Shown: in pieces, positions 24,420 to 32,747 of the stretch
How positions within the stretch are numbered: the stretch's first letter is position 1
Layout: the number at the start of each line of letters is the position of its first letter
Assembly (NCBI GenBank): GCA_022842305.1
Contig: JALHPY010000019.1
Coordinates: 1 to 48,952, forward strand
Direction: 5' to 3'
DNA: 48,952 nucleotides
Source: Rubrivivax sp.
GTDB lineage: Bacteria; Pseudomonadota; Gammaproteobacteria; Burkholderiales; Burkholderiaceae_C
Translations under genes and position numbers: made by a program
Notes under the pieces: generated by a model
Told to the model about the DNA's origin: nothing
What the model saw: only the letters and a program-made list of their open reading frames with translations
Database searches by the model: none

Positions 24420-26398
24420 GCGGTGCTCCCCGTGGCTCCGGTGGCTGGCACCGGGGCGGCCTGGCGCACACGGTAGCGGCGATCGGTGGTGGCCAGGATG
24501 CCGCCGGCCATCATGATCAGGCAGCCCAGCCAGATCATGCTGATGAAGGGCTTGTGCTGCACGCGCACCACCCACGCACCGGAGGGCAATTGCTCGCCCA
24601 TGGACAGGTACAGATCGCGTGACAGGGTGCTGTCGACAGCGGCCTCGGTCATGGGGTTGTTCTGCACCCGGTAGATGCGCTTTTCGGGATACAGCGTGGC
24701 CACCGGCTTGCCATCGCGCGTGACCTCGACACGGCCCTGCGCAGCGACGAAGTTGGGGCCGGGCACATCGCGCACTTCGACCATGCGGAAGGTGTAGCCG
24801 TTGATTTCGGTGGTGTCGCCCGGGCCCATCTGCACGTCGCGCTCGATGTCGTAGGTCTTGACCATGGTCACGCCGAATGTGAAAGCCGCCACGCCCAGGT
24901 GCGCGACCATCATGCCGACGGTGGCGCGAGGCAGTTGGCGTGCGCGATGCCAAGCCTGGCCGACGCTGCTGCCCTTGGGCAGGAGCCGGGTCTTCAGGTC
25001 CACCAGCAAGCCGGCGACGATCCAGAAGGCCATGATCAGTCCGCCGGTGGCCACCAGCGACACCTGGCCGGAGGCCAAGCCCACGCCCAGCGCCACCGCC
25101 AGCACCAGCACCGCCGGGGCGATCATGCGGCGCAGCAGCGGGACGGGCTCATCCTGCTTCCAGCGCACCAGCGGGCCGATGCCCATGACCATCACCAGTG
25201 GCAGCATCAGCAGGCCGAAGACGGTGTCGAAGTAAGGCGGGCCGACCGAGATCTTACCCATGCCCAGCGCGTCCAGGAACAGCGGGTACAGCGTGCCCAG
25301 CAGCACGGCGCCGCAGGCCGCCGCCAGCATCATGTTGTTGCCCAGCAGCATCGATTCGCGCGAGAACATGCCAAAGCGCTGGCCCAGGCCAACCTTGGAC
25401 GCACGCCAGGCAAACAGCACCAGCGAGCTGCCGATGACGATGACCAGGAAGGCCAGGATGAACAGGCCGCGCGTGGGGTCGGTGGCGAAGGAGTGCACCG
25501 AGCTCAGCACGCCCGATCGCACGAGGAAGGTGCCCATCAGCGACAGCGAGAAGGCGGCGATGGCCAGCCACACCGTCCACACCTTGAAGCTGCCGCGCTT
25601 TTCGGTCACGGCCAGCGAATGGATCAGCGCCGTGCCCACCAGCCAGGGCATGAAAGAGGCGTTTTCGACAGGGTCCCAGAACCACCAGCCGCCCCAGCCC
25701 AGCTCCATGTAGGCCCACCAGCTGCCCAGGCCGATGCCGAAGGTCAGGAAGACCCAGGCCGCGGTGGTCCAGGGGCGCGTCCAGCGCGCCCAGGTGGCGT
25801 CCAGGTTGCCGCCGATCAGCGCCGCCACGGCAAAGGCGAAGGCCACCGAGAAGCCGACATAGCCCATGTACAGCATGGGCGGGTGGATGACCATGCCCGG
25901 GTCCTGCAGCAGCGGGTTCAGGTCGCGCCCGTCCATGGCCGCCGGGATCAGGCGGTCGAAGGGGTTGGAGGTCATCAGCGTGAACAGCAGGAAGCCCACC
26001 GACACCAGGCCCATCACGGACAGGATGCGCGCCACGAAGGGCAAGGGCAGCGAGCGGCTCCACACGGCCACGGCCAGCCCCCAGCCCACGAGCATGAGCA
26101 TCCACAGCAGCAGCGAGCCTTCGTGCGAGCCCCAGACGGCGGCGATGCGGTACTCCAGCGGCAAGGCCGAGTTGGAGTTGCTGGCCACGTTCAAGACCGA
26201 GAAGTCGTTGTAGATGAACGAGTAGGTCAGGCAGATGTAGGCGGCCAGCACCAGCAGCGCCTGTGCCAGCGCCAGCGGCCGGCCCAGCGCCATCCAGGCG
26301 ACGTTGCCCCGTTGTGCCCCGACCAGCGGCAACACGCCCTGGGCGATGGCCGCGCCCAGCGCGAAGTACAGCAGCAGATGGCCCAGTTCAGGAATCAT
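24416..26398 (-). CDS. ccmF: Haem lyase subunit CcmF
   Basis: The 660-residue inner membrane protein has many membrane helices and the CcmF signatures: [15 protein letters not shown] (about 89), the tryptophan-rich [16 protein letters not shown] (WWD domain, about 235) that presents haem, and [14 protein letters not shown] with a haem-ligand His. The large periplasmic domain near the C-terminus carries [20 protein letters not shown]. It takes haem from CcmE and attaches it to the CxxCH of apocytochrome c. It is coupled to ccmE by ATGA at its start and to ccmG by ATGA at its end. Confidence 0.97.
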   Translation of the reverse strand: MIPELGHLLLYFALGAAIAQGVLPLVGAQRGNVAWMALGRPLALAQALLVLAAYICLTYSFIYNDFSVLNVASNSNSALPLEYRIAAVWGSHEGSLLLWMLMLVGWGLAVAVWSRSLPLPFVARILSVMGLVSVGFLLFTLMTSNPFDRLIPAAMDGRDLNPLLQDPGMVIHPPMLYMGYVGFSVAFAFAVAALIGGNLDATWARWTRPWTTAAWVFLTFGIGLGSWWAYMELGWGGWWFWDPVENASFMPWLVGTALIHSLAVTEKRGSFKVWTVWLAIAAFSLSLMGTFLVRSGVLSSVHSFATDPTRGLFILAFLVIVIGSSLVLFAWRASKVGLGQRFGMFSRESMLLGNNMMLAAACGAVLLGTLYPLFLDALGMGKISVGPPYFDTVFGLLMLPLVMVMGIGPLVRWKQDEPVPLLRRMIAPAVLVLAVALGVGLASGQVSLVATGGLIMAFWIVAGLLVDLKTRLLPKGSSVGQAWHRARQLPRATVGMMVAHLGVAAFTFGVTMVKTYDIERDVQMGPGDTTEINGYTFRMVEVRDVPGPNFVAAQGRVEVTRDGKPVATLYPEKRIYRVQNNPMTEAAVDSTLSRDLYLSMGEQLPSGAWVVRVQHKPFISMIWLGCLIMMAGGILATTDRRYRVRQAAPVPATGATGSTA

Positions 26399-26859
26399 TT
26401 CTTGCCCTCGACCACCAGCGTGGAGGCATTGTGGGTAGAGGTCTTGCCGGCATTCTTGAGCGCCTCGGCGGCCTCGGGCGGCATGTAGTTCTCGTCGTGC
26501 TTGGCCAGCACTTCGCGCGCGACGAACACGCCGTCGGGGCCGATCTGGCCCTGCGCGACCACGCCCTTACCTTCCTTGAACAGGTCGGGCAGGATGCCGG
26601 TGTAGCGCACCGGCACGGTCTTGGCGGTGTCGGTGACCACGAAGCGCACTGTGACGCCCTCGCGCGCCACCGTGCCTTCTTCGACCAGCCCGCCGATGCG
26701 GAAGGTGCGGCCCTGCGGCGCCTCGTTCGCGGCCACCTGGGTGGGCGAATAGAAGAACACCAGGTTGCTGTTGAAGGCGTTGAGCACCAATGCCACTGCC
26801 ACGCCCACGGCGGACAACACGCCGACGATGATCATTGCCCTCTTCTGACGCGGCTTCAT
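26395..26859 (-). CDS. ccmE: Haem chaperone CcmE
   Basis: The 154-residue protein has an N-terminal anchor ([20 protein letters not shown]) and an OB-fold periplasmic domain. Motifs are [32 protein letters not shown] and [14 protein letters not shown], whose His covalently binds haem. It carries haem from CcmABC to CcmF. ATG 26859 is preferred over an in-frame ATG 17 codons upstream because the family begins with the basic MKPRQKR stretch and AAGGAGCAAG lies before it. The gap to ccmC (26860-26987), where ccmD is usually found, has no ccmD-like frame. Confidence 0.96.
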   Translation of the reverse strand: MKPRQKRAMIIVGVLSAVGVAVALVLNAFNSNLVFFYSPTQVAANEAPQGRTFRIGGLVEEGTVAREGVTVRFVVTDTAKTVPVRYTGILPDLFKEGKGVVAQGQIGPDGVFVAREVLAKHDENYMPPEAAEALKNAGKTSTHNASTLVVEGKK

Positions 26860-26987
26860 GGTCTTGCTCCTTGCGCCGGGACCGCCGGCGTCACTTGCTG
26901 AATCGAACAATCGGGGTTGGCGCGCGTGCGCGCGCCGGCTTCGAGTCGGTAAATCACGCGAGGTTCAGGATATTTCGTCACCAGGCG

Positions 26988-27740
26988 TCACCGCCGCCCC
27001 TGGGGGCCGACCAGGGCGCGCACCCACTCGGTGTCGGACTCCTGCTCGAGCACGATGGCCCGCGTGCGCGACCAGGTCACGGCAAAGGCGTAGGCCCAGC
27101 AGCTGATGGTCATCAGCAGCATGGCCACGAGCATGGTGGTGGCCATCTTGGGTGCCGCCGTCATGCTGATGGTGGCGCCCTGGTGCAGCGTGTTCCACCA
27201 GATCACCGAGAAATAGATGATGGGAATGTTGACCGCGCCCACCAGCGCCAGCAGCGCACCGGCGTGCGCCGCACGGCGCTGGTCGTCGATGGCTTCGGTG
27301 AGTGCGATGTAGCCGATGTACAGCAGCAGCAGTATGAACTCGGAGGTCAGGCGCGCGTCCCACACCCACCAGGTGCCCCAGGTCGGCTTGCCCCAGAAGG
27401 CGCCGGTCCACAGCGCCAGAAAGGTGAACATCGCGCCGGTGGGGGCGATGGCGCGCGCCATCATCGACGCCAGCCGGGTGTTGAGCATCCAGCCCAGCGC
27501 CGCCCAGAAGGCCATGACCATGTACAGCAGCATGGACATCCAGGCCGCCGGCACGTGGATGAAGATGATGCGGTAGGACTCGCCCTGCTGGTGGTCGGTG
27601 GGCGCCACGAAGAAACCCACCCACAGCCCGGCCAGCGCGAAGACGATGGCAACGCCCCAGAACCAGGGCATCAGGCGCCCGGCCAGCGCGTAGAAGCGCG
27701 AGGGTGCGGCAAAGGTCGACCAACGCAGGCTGGCGTTCAT
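26988..27740 (-). CDS. ccmC: Haem export permease CcmC
   Basis: The 250-residue membrane protein has six helices and the WWD motif GTWWVWDARLTSEFILLLLY (about 126-145) with flanking conserved His residues (IIFIHVPAAWMSM, about 58, and WWNTLHQGATIS, about 185). It loads haem onto CcmE together with CcmAB. It starts at ATG 27740, seven bases after ccmB, and ends 128 bases before ccmE. Confidence 0.96.
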   Translation of the reverse strand: MNASLRWSTFAAPSRFYALAGRLMPWFWGVAIVFALAGLWVGFFVAPTDHQQGESYRIIFIHVPAAWMSMLLYMVMAFWAALGWMLNTRLASMMARAIAPTGAMFTFLALWTGAFWGKPTWGTWWVWDARLTSEFILLLLYIGYIALTEAIDDQRRAAHAGALLALVGAVNIPIIYFSVIWWNTLHQGATISMTAAPKMATTMLVAMLLMTISCWAYAFAVTWSRTRAIVLEQESDTEWVRALVGPQGRR

Positions 27741-27747
27741 CGTCAGG

Positions 27748-28464
27748 TCAGTCCATCGATATGCGCAGGGCCGCGGCCGTGGCCAGTGGCGCGCCCAGCG
27801 CGGTCATGATGAGCAGCGCGCCCAGCAGCGAGAAATGCGCGCGTGCCGACAGGCCACTGTCGATGGCGCCCACCGCGCCGGCGCCGAAGATCAGCGTCGG
27901 AATGGTCAGCGGCAACACCAGCAGGAAGACCAGCGCCGCGCCGCTGCGCAGGCCCAGGGTCAGCGCTGCACCCACGGCGCCCAGCAGGCTGAGGATGGGC
28001 GTGCCGACGAGCAAGGTGGCGGTGAGCGCGGCGATGGCCGGCGCGCTCATGCCGAAGAGCAGACCGATCAGCGGCGCCATCAGCACCAGCGGCAGCCCGG
28101 TGCTGAGCCATTGCGCCAGCACCTTGCCCAGCACGATGCCCAGCAGCGGCTGCGGCGACAGCAGCATCTGCTCGAGCGAGCCGTCTTGATGATCGGCCGC
28201 GAACAGTTGCGTCACCGAGAGCATGGCCGCCAGCAGCGCACAGACCCAGACGATGCCCGGGCCGATCTGGCGCAGCGTCTGCGGTTCGGGGCCCACGCCC
28301 AGCGGAAAAAGGCCCGCGGCCACGACGAAGAAGCCCAGCGGCAGCAGTGCCTCGACGCGCCGCCGCCGCGCCAGCAGCAGATCGCGGCGCGTGGTGGCCA
28401 GCAACACCCCCGTCAAGCAGGCACCCCATGGCTTGCGCGGGGCAGCACCCGAAGGGCGTGGCAC
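27748..28464 (-). CDS. ccmB: Haem exporter permease CcmB
   Basis: The protein is an ABC-type membrane subunit with six helices. Family features: a basic N-terminus TTRRDLLLARRRRVEALLPL, FFVVAAGLFPLGVGPEPQTL, FAADHQDGSLEQMLLSPQPL (the conserved cytoplasmic loop) and FLLVLPLTIPTLIFGAGAVG. It pairs with CcmA to release holo-CcmE. The start is uncertain: GTG 28464 gives 238 residues, while an internal GTG beginning VLLATTRRDLL (about 19 codons later) gives the usual family N-terminus. The 123-base gap before it contains no recognisable element. Confidence 0.9.
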   Translation of the reverse strand: MPRPSGAAPRKPWGACLTGVLLATTRRDLLLARRRRVEALLPLGFFVVAAGLFPLGVGPEPQTLRQIGPGIVWVCALLAAMLSVTQLFAADHQDGSLEQMLLSPQPLLGIVLGKVLAQWLSTGLPLVLMAPLIGLLFGMSAPAIAALTATLLVGTPILSLLGAVGAALTLGLRSGAALVFLLVLPLTIPTLIFGAGAVGAIDSGLSARAHFSLLGALLIMTALGAPLATAAALRISMD

Positions 28465-28587
28465 GGCGATGAACGCAGGTGGCTCATGCGCGCGGCGCTT
28501 CGGGGCGGGTGGTGGGGGTGGACATGACGCGGCGGATTGTAGGGACCGGGGATTAAGGGGACATTGCGTGCGATCAAGAGGCCGGGT

Positions 28588-29238
28588 TCAACGCTTGCGC
28601 ACGGTCTCGAGGTCGAATTCCACCAGCCCCGGCAGGGGCACGCTCTGGTGGCTGGTGAGCAGCACCGCGCCGCCGCGTGCGGCCTGGGCCGTGATCAGTG
28701 CCGACAGCGTCTGCGTGCTGGGCACGTCCAGCGCGTCGTAGGGCTCGTCCAGGATCCACACCCGCGGCTTGTCTTCCAGCGCCAGGCGCGACAGCGCGCC
28801 GCGGCGGCGCTGCCCCTGCGACAAGGTGCGCACGGCCGCACCTCGGCGCGTCTGCAGGCCCACGTGCTCCAGCGCCTGGTGGGCACGTTCGTCGGCGCGG
28901 TCCATGCCGGCCAGCCGGCCCAGGTAGGCCACCGATTCGGCCAGGGTCAGGTCTTCCTTCAGCGAGTTGGCGTGGCCGATGTACAGCAGGCCCTCGCGCG
29001 CCTCGGCGCCGGCCTTGCGAAAGGGCGTGCCGCGCCACAGCACCTCGCCCGCGGCCGGCGCCGACAGGCCGGCCAGGATGCGCATGAGGCTGGTCTTGCC
29101 GCTGCCGTTGGTGCCACGCAGCCAGGTCACCGAACCCGGCACCAGCGCCATGTCCAGGCCGTCGAACAACAGGTTGCGGCCGCGCCGGCAGGCCAGTTGT
29201 CGGGCTTCGAGAAGGGCTTGCGAGGGGGGTGTCGTCAT
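28588..29238 (-). CDS. ccmA: Haem exporter ATPase CcmA
   Basis: The 216-residue ABC ATPase has Walker A LRGTNGSGKTSLMRIL (about 43), the signature TLSQGQRRRGALSRL (about 139) and Walker B VWILDEPYDALD (about 160), with a short C-terminus as in CcmA. It powers release of haem-loaded CcmE from CcmC. ATG 29238 is chosen because it begins MTTPPSQALLEARQLAC and lies one base after the aminotransferase stop; the frame continues upstream without coding character. First gene of the ccm series, probably transcribed through from the aminotransferase gene. Confidence 0.95.
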   Translation of the reverse strand: MTTPPSQALLEARQLACRRGRNLLFDGLDMALVPGSVTWLRGTNGSGKTSLMRILAGLSAPAAGEVLWRGTPFRKAGAEAREGLLYIGHANSLKEDLTLAESVAYLGRLAGMDRADERAHQALEHVGLQTRRGAAVRTLSQGQRRRGALSRLALEDKPRVWILDEPYDALDVPSTQTLSALITAQAARGGAVLLTSHQSVPLPGLVEFDLETVRKR

Positions 29239-29239
29239 C

Positions 29240-30433
29240 TCAATCCTGAAGAAGTGCCAGGCGTTGCACGGCGCGCTGAATGCCACCTTGGCCGACCGGC
29301 ACGCGCAGCGCCCGCAATGCCGCCTCGACGCCGGCGATGGCGCCCAGGATCAGCGCCGGGTTGCTGTCGCCCAGGTGGCCGATGCGAAAGGCGCGCCCGG
29401 CCAGCGGCCCCAGGCCGCCGGCCACGGCCACCTGGAAGCGCTCGCGCGCCAGCGTGCGCAGCGCGGCCACGTCGACGCCCTGCACGGCGATGGTGGTGAC
29501 CGATACCGAACGGCTGGCGGCGTCGCGCGCGAAGAAGTCCAGCGCCCCGCCCTCGCGCCAACCCTCCACGGCCGCCTGCACCAGGCCGGCCAGCAGGCGG
29601 TGGCGCGCGTGCACGGCGTCCAGCCCTTCCTGCTCGATGAGGTGCAGCGCAGCCTGCAGGCCGAACATCAGGTTCTGCGGCGGCGTGCCGCAGAACTTGC
29701 GGTAGGAAAGTTCGTCGCGGCGGCGCACCCAGTCCCAGTAGAAGCGCGGTGCCGGGTTGCGGCGCGCGGCGTCCAGCGCGCGCGCGTTCACCGCCAGCAT
29801 GCCCAGGCCGGGCGGGCACATCAGGCCCTTCTGCGACGCCGCCACGGCCACGTCCACGCCCAGCGCGTCCATGCCGAAGGGCGCGGCCGCCAGCGAGGCC
29901 ACCACGTCGGCCACCAGCAGCGCCGGGTGGCCGCTGTCGGCCAGCGCGCGGCGCAGCGCGGCCAGGTCGCTGGTCACGCCGCTGGCGGTGTCGGTGTGCA
30001 CCGCCAGCAAGGCCTGGATGTTGTGCGCGCGGTCGTCGCGCAGCACCTGCGCCACCGCTGAGGCATCGATGGGCCAGCCCTCGCGCCAGGGCGTGCGCAC
30101 CACGCGCCGGCCCAGGGCTTCGGCCTGCACGGCCCAGGATTCCGAGAAATGCCCCGTGCCCGGCACCAGCAGCGCCTGCCCGGGCGCGGCCAGGTTCTCG
30201 ACCACCGCTTCCCACACGCCGTGGCCGTTGCTGGCGTAGAAGAACACGTCGGCTTCGCGCGTGCCCAGCAGCCGGCGCAGGCCGTGCTCGCAGGCGGCGA
30301 TGTTGGCGTCGACGCGCGCATCGCCCAGGTCCATGGGCTGCACGCTCATGGCGTGCAGCACCGCGTCGGGCAGCGGCGTCGGCCCGGGCGAATGCAGCAG
30401 TCGGCGGCCGGGGATGCGGATGCGCTCGGTCAT
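29240..30433 (-). CDS. Class V aminotransferase (serine/alanine-glyoxylate aminotransferase type)
   Basis: The 397-residue PLP enzyme carries LLHSPGPTPLPDAVL at the N-terminus, FFYASNGHGVWEAVVENLA (about 65; phosphate cup), HTDTASGVTSDLAAL (about 146) and the PLP lysine in VAVAASQKGLMCPPGLG (about 194). This arrangement matches serine-glyoxylate or alanine-glyoxylate aminotransferases; the amino donor cannot be decided. It would feed glyoxylate/glycine metabolism, and the glycine cleavage genes lie 9 kb away. It sits 24 bases after the crotonase gene and one base before ccmA, so the three units may share a transcript. Confidence 0.9.
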   Translation of the reverse strand: MTERIRIPGRRLLHSPGPTPLPDAVLHAMSVQPMDLGDARVDANIAACEHGLRRLLGTREADVFFYASNGHGVWEAVVENLAAPGQALLVPGTGHFSESWAVQAEALGRRVVRTPWREGWPIDASAVAQVLRDDRAHNIQALLAVHTDTASGVTSDLAALRRALADSGHPALLVADVVASLAAAPFGMDALGVDVAVAASQKGLMCPPGLGMLAVNARALDAARRNPAPRFYWDWVRRRDELSYRKFCGTPPQNLMFGLQAALHLIEQEGLDAVHARHRLLAGLVQAAVEGWREGGALDFFARDAASRSVSVTTIAVQGVDVAALRTLARERFQVAVAGGLGPLAGRAFRIGHLGDSNPALILGAIAGVEAALRALRVPVGQGGIQRAVQRLALLQD

Positions 30434-30457
30434 GCTCCGATGTTACGGGGCGCTCAC

Positions 30458-31258
30458 TCAGTGCTTGTCAGCCGGCTTGGCCGCCCAGGCCGGCGGGCGC
30501 TTGTCGATGAAGGCCTGCACGCCTTCCAGCGCCGCCGGGTCCATCATGTTGCAGGCCATGGTGCGGCCGGCGTCGGCGTAGGCATCCTGGATGCCGGTCT
30601 CGAGCTGGCGGTAGAACAGCGCCTTGCCCGCGGCCAGGGCCACGGCCGGCTTGGCCACGATGCTGGCCACCAGGCGCTCGACCTCGGCGTCCAGTTCGGC
30701 CGGTTCGGCCACGCGGTTGATCAAGCCCTTGTCGCGCGCCTGCTCGGCGCTGATGAACTCGCCCGTCACCAGCATCTCGAAGGCCGCCTTGCGCCCCAGG
30801 TTGCGGCTGAGCGCCACGCCCGGCGTGCTGCAGAACAGCCCCAGGTTGACGCCGCTGACGGCAAAGCGCGTGTCGCGCGCCGCCACGGCCAGGTCACACA
30901 TGGCCACCAGCTGGCAGCCGGCGGCGGTGGCGATGCCCTGCACGCGGGCGATCACCGGCAAGGGCAGCTGCTGGATGCTCAGCATCACCTGCGCGCATTG
31001 CGCGAACAGGCGCTGGTAGTAGTCCAGCGAGGGCTCGGCGCGCATCTCCTTCAGGTCGTGCCCGGCGCAGAAGGCGCGGCCGGCGGCAGCGATGACCACC
31101 ACGCGCGCCGTGGCATCGGCGCGCACGCGGTCCAGCGCCGCTTGCAGCGCGGCCAGCATGCCCTCGCTCAGCGAGTTGAAGGCCGCGGGCCGGTTGAGGG
31201 TGAGCGTGACGACGCCGCGCGAGTCCTTCTCGTGCAGCACCAGGGGTTCTTGCGACAC
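30458..31258 (-). CDS. Enoyl-CoA hydratase/isomerase family protein (ECHDC3-like)
   Basis: The 266-residue crotonase-fold protein has oxyanion-hole motifs AAGRAFCAGHDLKEM (about 68) and QGIATAAGCQLVAMCDLAVA (about 105). The active-site segment reads VSGVNLGLFCSTPGVALSRN (about 133), which is the ECHDC3-like form and lacks the standard second catalytic Glu of hydratases, so true hydration of enoyl-CoA is doubtful. GTG 31258 is chosen because GAGGAGA precedes it; an ATG 19 codons upstream would leave no room for the divergent promoter. It is divergent from the cupredoxin gene. Confidence 0.88.
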   Translation of the reverse strand: MSQEPLVLHEKDSRGVVTLTLNRPAAFNSLSEGMLAALQAALDRVRADATARVVVIAAAGRAFCAGHDLKEMRAEPSLDYYQRLFAQCAQVMLSIQQLPLPVIARVQGIATAAGCQLVAMCDLAVAARDTRFAVSGVNLGLFCSTPGVALSRNLGRKAAFEMLVTGEFISAEQARDKGLINRVAEPAELDAEVERLVASIVAKPAVALAAGKALFYRQLETGIQDAYADAGRTMACNMMDPAALEGVQAFIDKRPPAWAAKPADKH

Positions 31259-31313
31259 AGGCTTGTCTCCTCGGGGTGACGGGCGGCCGGGCCGGGGTGC
31301 CGCCGCGCCCGCC

Positions 31314-31320
31314 ATTGTCG
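31314..31320 (-). promoter_or_regulatory. Possible -10 element of the crotonase gene
   Basis: On the minus strand this reads CGACAAT, the mirror copy of the element before the divergent cupredoxin gene (31359-31365). GACAAT would serve as the -10 about 56 bases before GTG 31258. Confidence 0.3.
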
Positions 31321-31358
31321 CGCGCGGGGAGAAACCTCCGCGGCGGCGGCGCCTGCGC

Positions 31359-31365
31359 CGACAAT
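31359..31365 (+). promoter_or_regulatory. Possible -10 element of the cupredoxin gene
   Basis: CGACAAT ends six bases before ATG 31372. It forms an inverted repeat with ATTGTCG at 31314-31320. If used, the transcript would be essentially leaderless; no Shine-Dalgarno sequence precedes this ATG. Confidence 0.35.
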
Positions 31366-31371
31366 CCGGCC

Positions 31372-31836
31372 ATGCGCCGCGCCCTTGTCGCCCTGACCCT
31401 TGTCGTACCGCTGGCCGCCTGCCACACGCTGGGCGGCAGCGGCCAGGGCCTGGTGGCCGACGCTGCGGCCATCGTCGCCGCTGCCGACTGGGACCAGGCC
31501 GAGACCCTGCGCGTGACGCTGGACGAGCACAGCTACAGCCCGCGCGAACTGCGGCTCAAGGCCGGGCGGCCCTACCGCATCGAGCTGCGCAACATCGGCG
31601 ACAAGCACCACTACTACACCGCGCCCGAGTTCTTCCAGTCCGTGGCCTGGCGCAAGCTGCTGGTCGAGCGTCAGGCCGAGATCAAGGTCGACTACGTCAC
31701 CGCCGTCGAAGTGCTGCGCAAGGGCGGCCGGATCGACCTGTTCCTGGTGCCTGTGCGCAAGGGCAGCTACCGGGTGGTCTGCACGCTGGACGACCACCTC
31801 GAGCAGGGCATGGAAGGCCTGATCGTCGTCGAATGA
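31372..31836 (+). CDS. Cupredoxin-like lipoprotein
   Basis: The 154-residue protein starts MRRALVALTLVVPLAAC, a lipoprotein signal with lipobox LAAC (Cys at about 17). The mature domain reads like a single cupredoxin fold: LDEHSYSPRELRLKAGRPYR, ELRNIGDKHHYYTAPEFF and a C-terminal VVCTLDDHLEQGMEGLIVVE. The spacing Cys-x4-His-x4-Met near the end plus a His in DKHHYY gives a plausible complete type 1 copper set, suggesting a blue-copper electron carrier or copper-binding protein anchored to a membrane. Its stop overlaps the next ATG by four bases (ATGA). The partner carries an EB_dh-like domain. Electron transfer is inferred. Confidence 0.8.
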   Translation: MRRALVALTLVVPLAACHTLGGSGQGLVADAAAIVAAADWDQAETLRVTLDEHSYSPRELRLKAGRPYRIELRNIGDKHHYYTAPEFFQSVAWRKLLVERQAEIKVDYVTAVEVLRKGGRIDLFLVPVRKGSYRVVCTLDDHLEQGMEGLIVVE

Positions 31837-32741
31837 AGGCCCACCGGCAGCTCATCGCAATGGTCCTGCTGGCCGCACCCGCGCTGGCCCTGGCCCAGGC
31901 CACGGTGGAGCCGCCGGTACTGGCCGTGGCCGCGCTGGCCAAGGCGCCGCGCGTCGACGGCGACCTGGCCGAATGGGGCAGCACGGGCTGGCTGGCACTG
32001 GCCGTGACGCCGGCACTGCAACGCACGGACCGGCCGCGCCACGGGCTGGAGGAAGCCGACGACCGCAACGTCACCGGCAGCCTGACGCTGCTGATCAAGG
32101 CCGGCGTGGCCGACGGACGGCTGTTCGTGGCGCTGCGCTGGCCCGACGCCAGCGCCGACGCCGATCCGCCGGTGTGGGAATGGCGCGACGGCGCCTACAA
32201 GGCCGCCCGCCGCTGGGACGACCAGATCTCCTTGCGCTTCCACCTCGCGGGTGACTTCAACCGCAGCATGCTCAGCGCCAGCGAGTACCGCGTCGATGTC
32301 TGGCTGTGGTCGGCCGGACGCAGCAACCCCGGCGGCGTGGCCGAAGACCTGAGCCACGCCTTCAGCACCCGCGCCACCGAGAACGCGGCCGAATACGCCC
32401 TGCCCGGCGGCGCCACGGTCTACATCCGCAAGCCGCGCGACGCCGGCCTGCCGCCCTGGCGCCCACTGCCGCCGCCACGCCAACACCAGGGCGAGCGCGC
32501 CCCGGCCATCGAGCTGCAGAAGCCCACGGGCAGCGCCGCCGACGTGGCCGCGCGCGGCCAGTGGAAGGCCGGCTTCTGGCAGCTGGAGTTTGCGCGCGCG
32601 CTGAACACCGGCCACCCCGACGACGCGGTCTTCAAGCCCGGCACGCGCTTGCTGGGCCAGGTGGCGGTGTTCAACCGCGGGCGCGACGAGCACAAGTCGG
32701 TGACCGAGCCGCTGCTGTTCGATTTTTCCGCGCTGCGCTGA
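31833..32741 (+). CDS. Exported EB_dh-domain protein (ethylbenzene dehydrogenase gamma-like)
   Basis: The 302-residue protein has a signal peptide (MKAHRQLIAMVLLAAPALAL, cleavage after ALAQ near 22). The mature part has PRVDGDLAEWG (about 40), then GRLFVALRWPDASADADPPV and YRVDVWLWSAGRSNPGGVAE, and ends in QLEFARALNTGHPDDAVFKP and VAVFNRGRDEHKS. These fit the EB_dh domain, which in ethylbenzene and DMSO-type dehydrogenases binds haem b and accepts electrons. It is coupled by ATGA to the cupredoxin lipoprotein. No molybdenum catalytic subunit is near, so it may serve a different periplasmic redox chain. It converges on the haem-sensor cyclase gene six bases away. Confidence 0.82.
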   Translation: MKAHRQLIAMVLLAAPALALAQATVEPPVLAVAALAKAPRVDGDLAEWGSTGWLALAVTPALQRTDRPRHGLEEADDRNVTGSLTLLIKAGVADGRLFVALRWPDASADADPPVWEWRDGAYKAARRWDDQISLRFHLAGDFNRSMLSASEYRVDVWLWSAGRSNPGGVAEDLSHAFSTRATENAAEYALPGGATVYIRKPRDAGLPPWRPLPPPRQHQGERAPAIELQKPTGSAADVAARGQWKAGFWQLEFARALNTGHPDDAVFKPGTRLLGQVAVFNRGRDEHKSVTEPLLFDFSALR

Positions 32742-32747
32742 AGCGCC

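Noticed and set aside
26856..26981. Minus-strand 41-codon frame between ccmC and ccmE as a CcmD candidate
   Set aside because: The product ([16 protein letters not shown] and onward) is hydrophilic with no membrane helix, and its GTG start has no ribosome-binding site.
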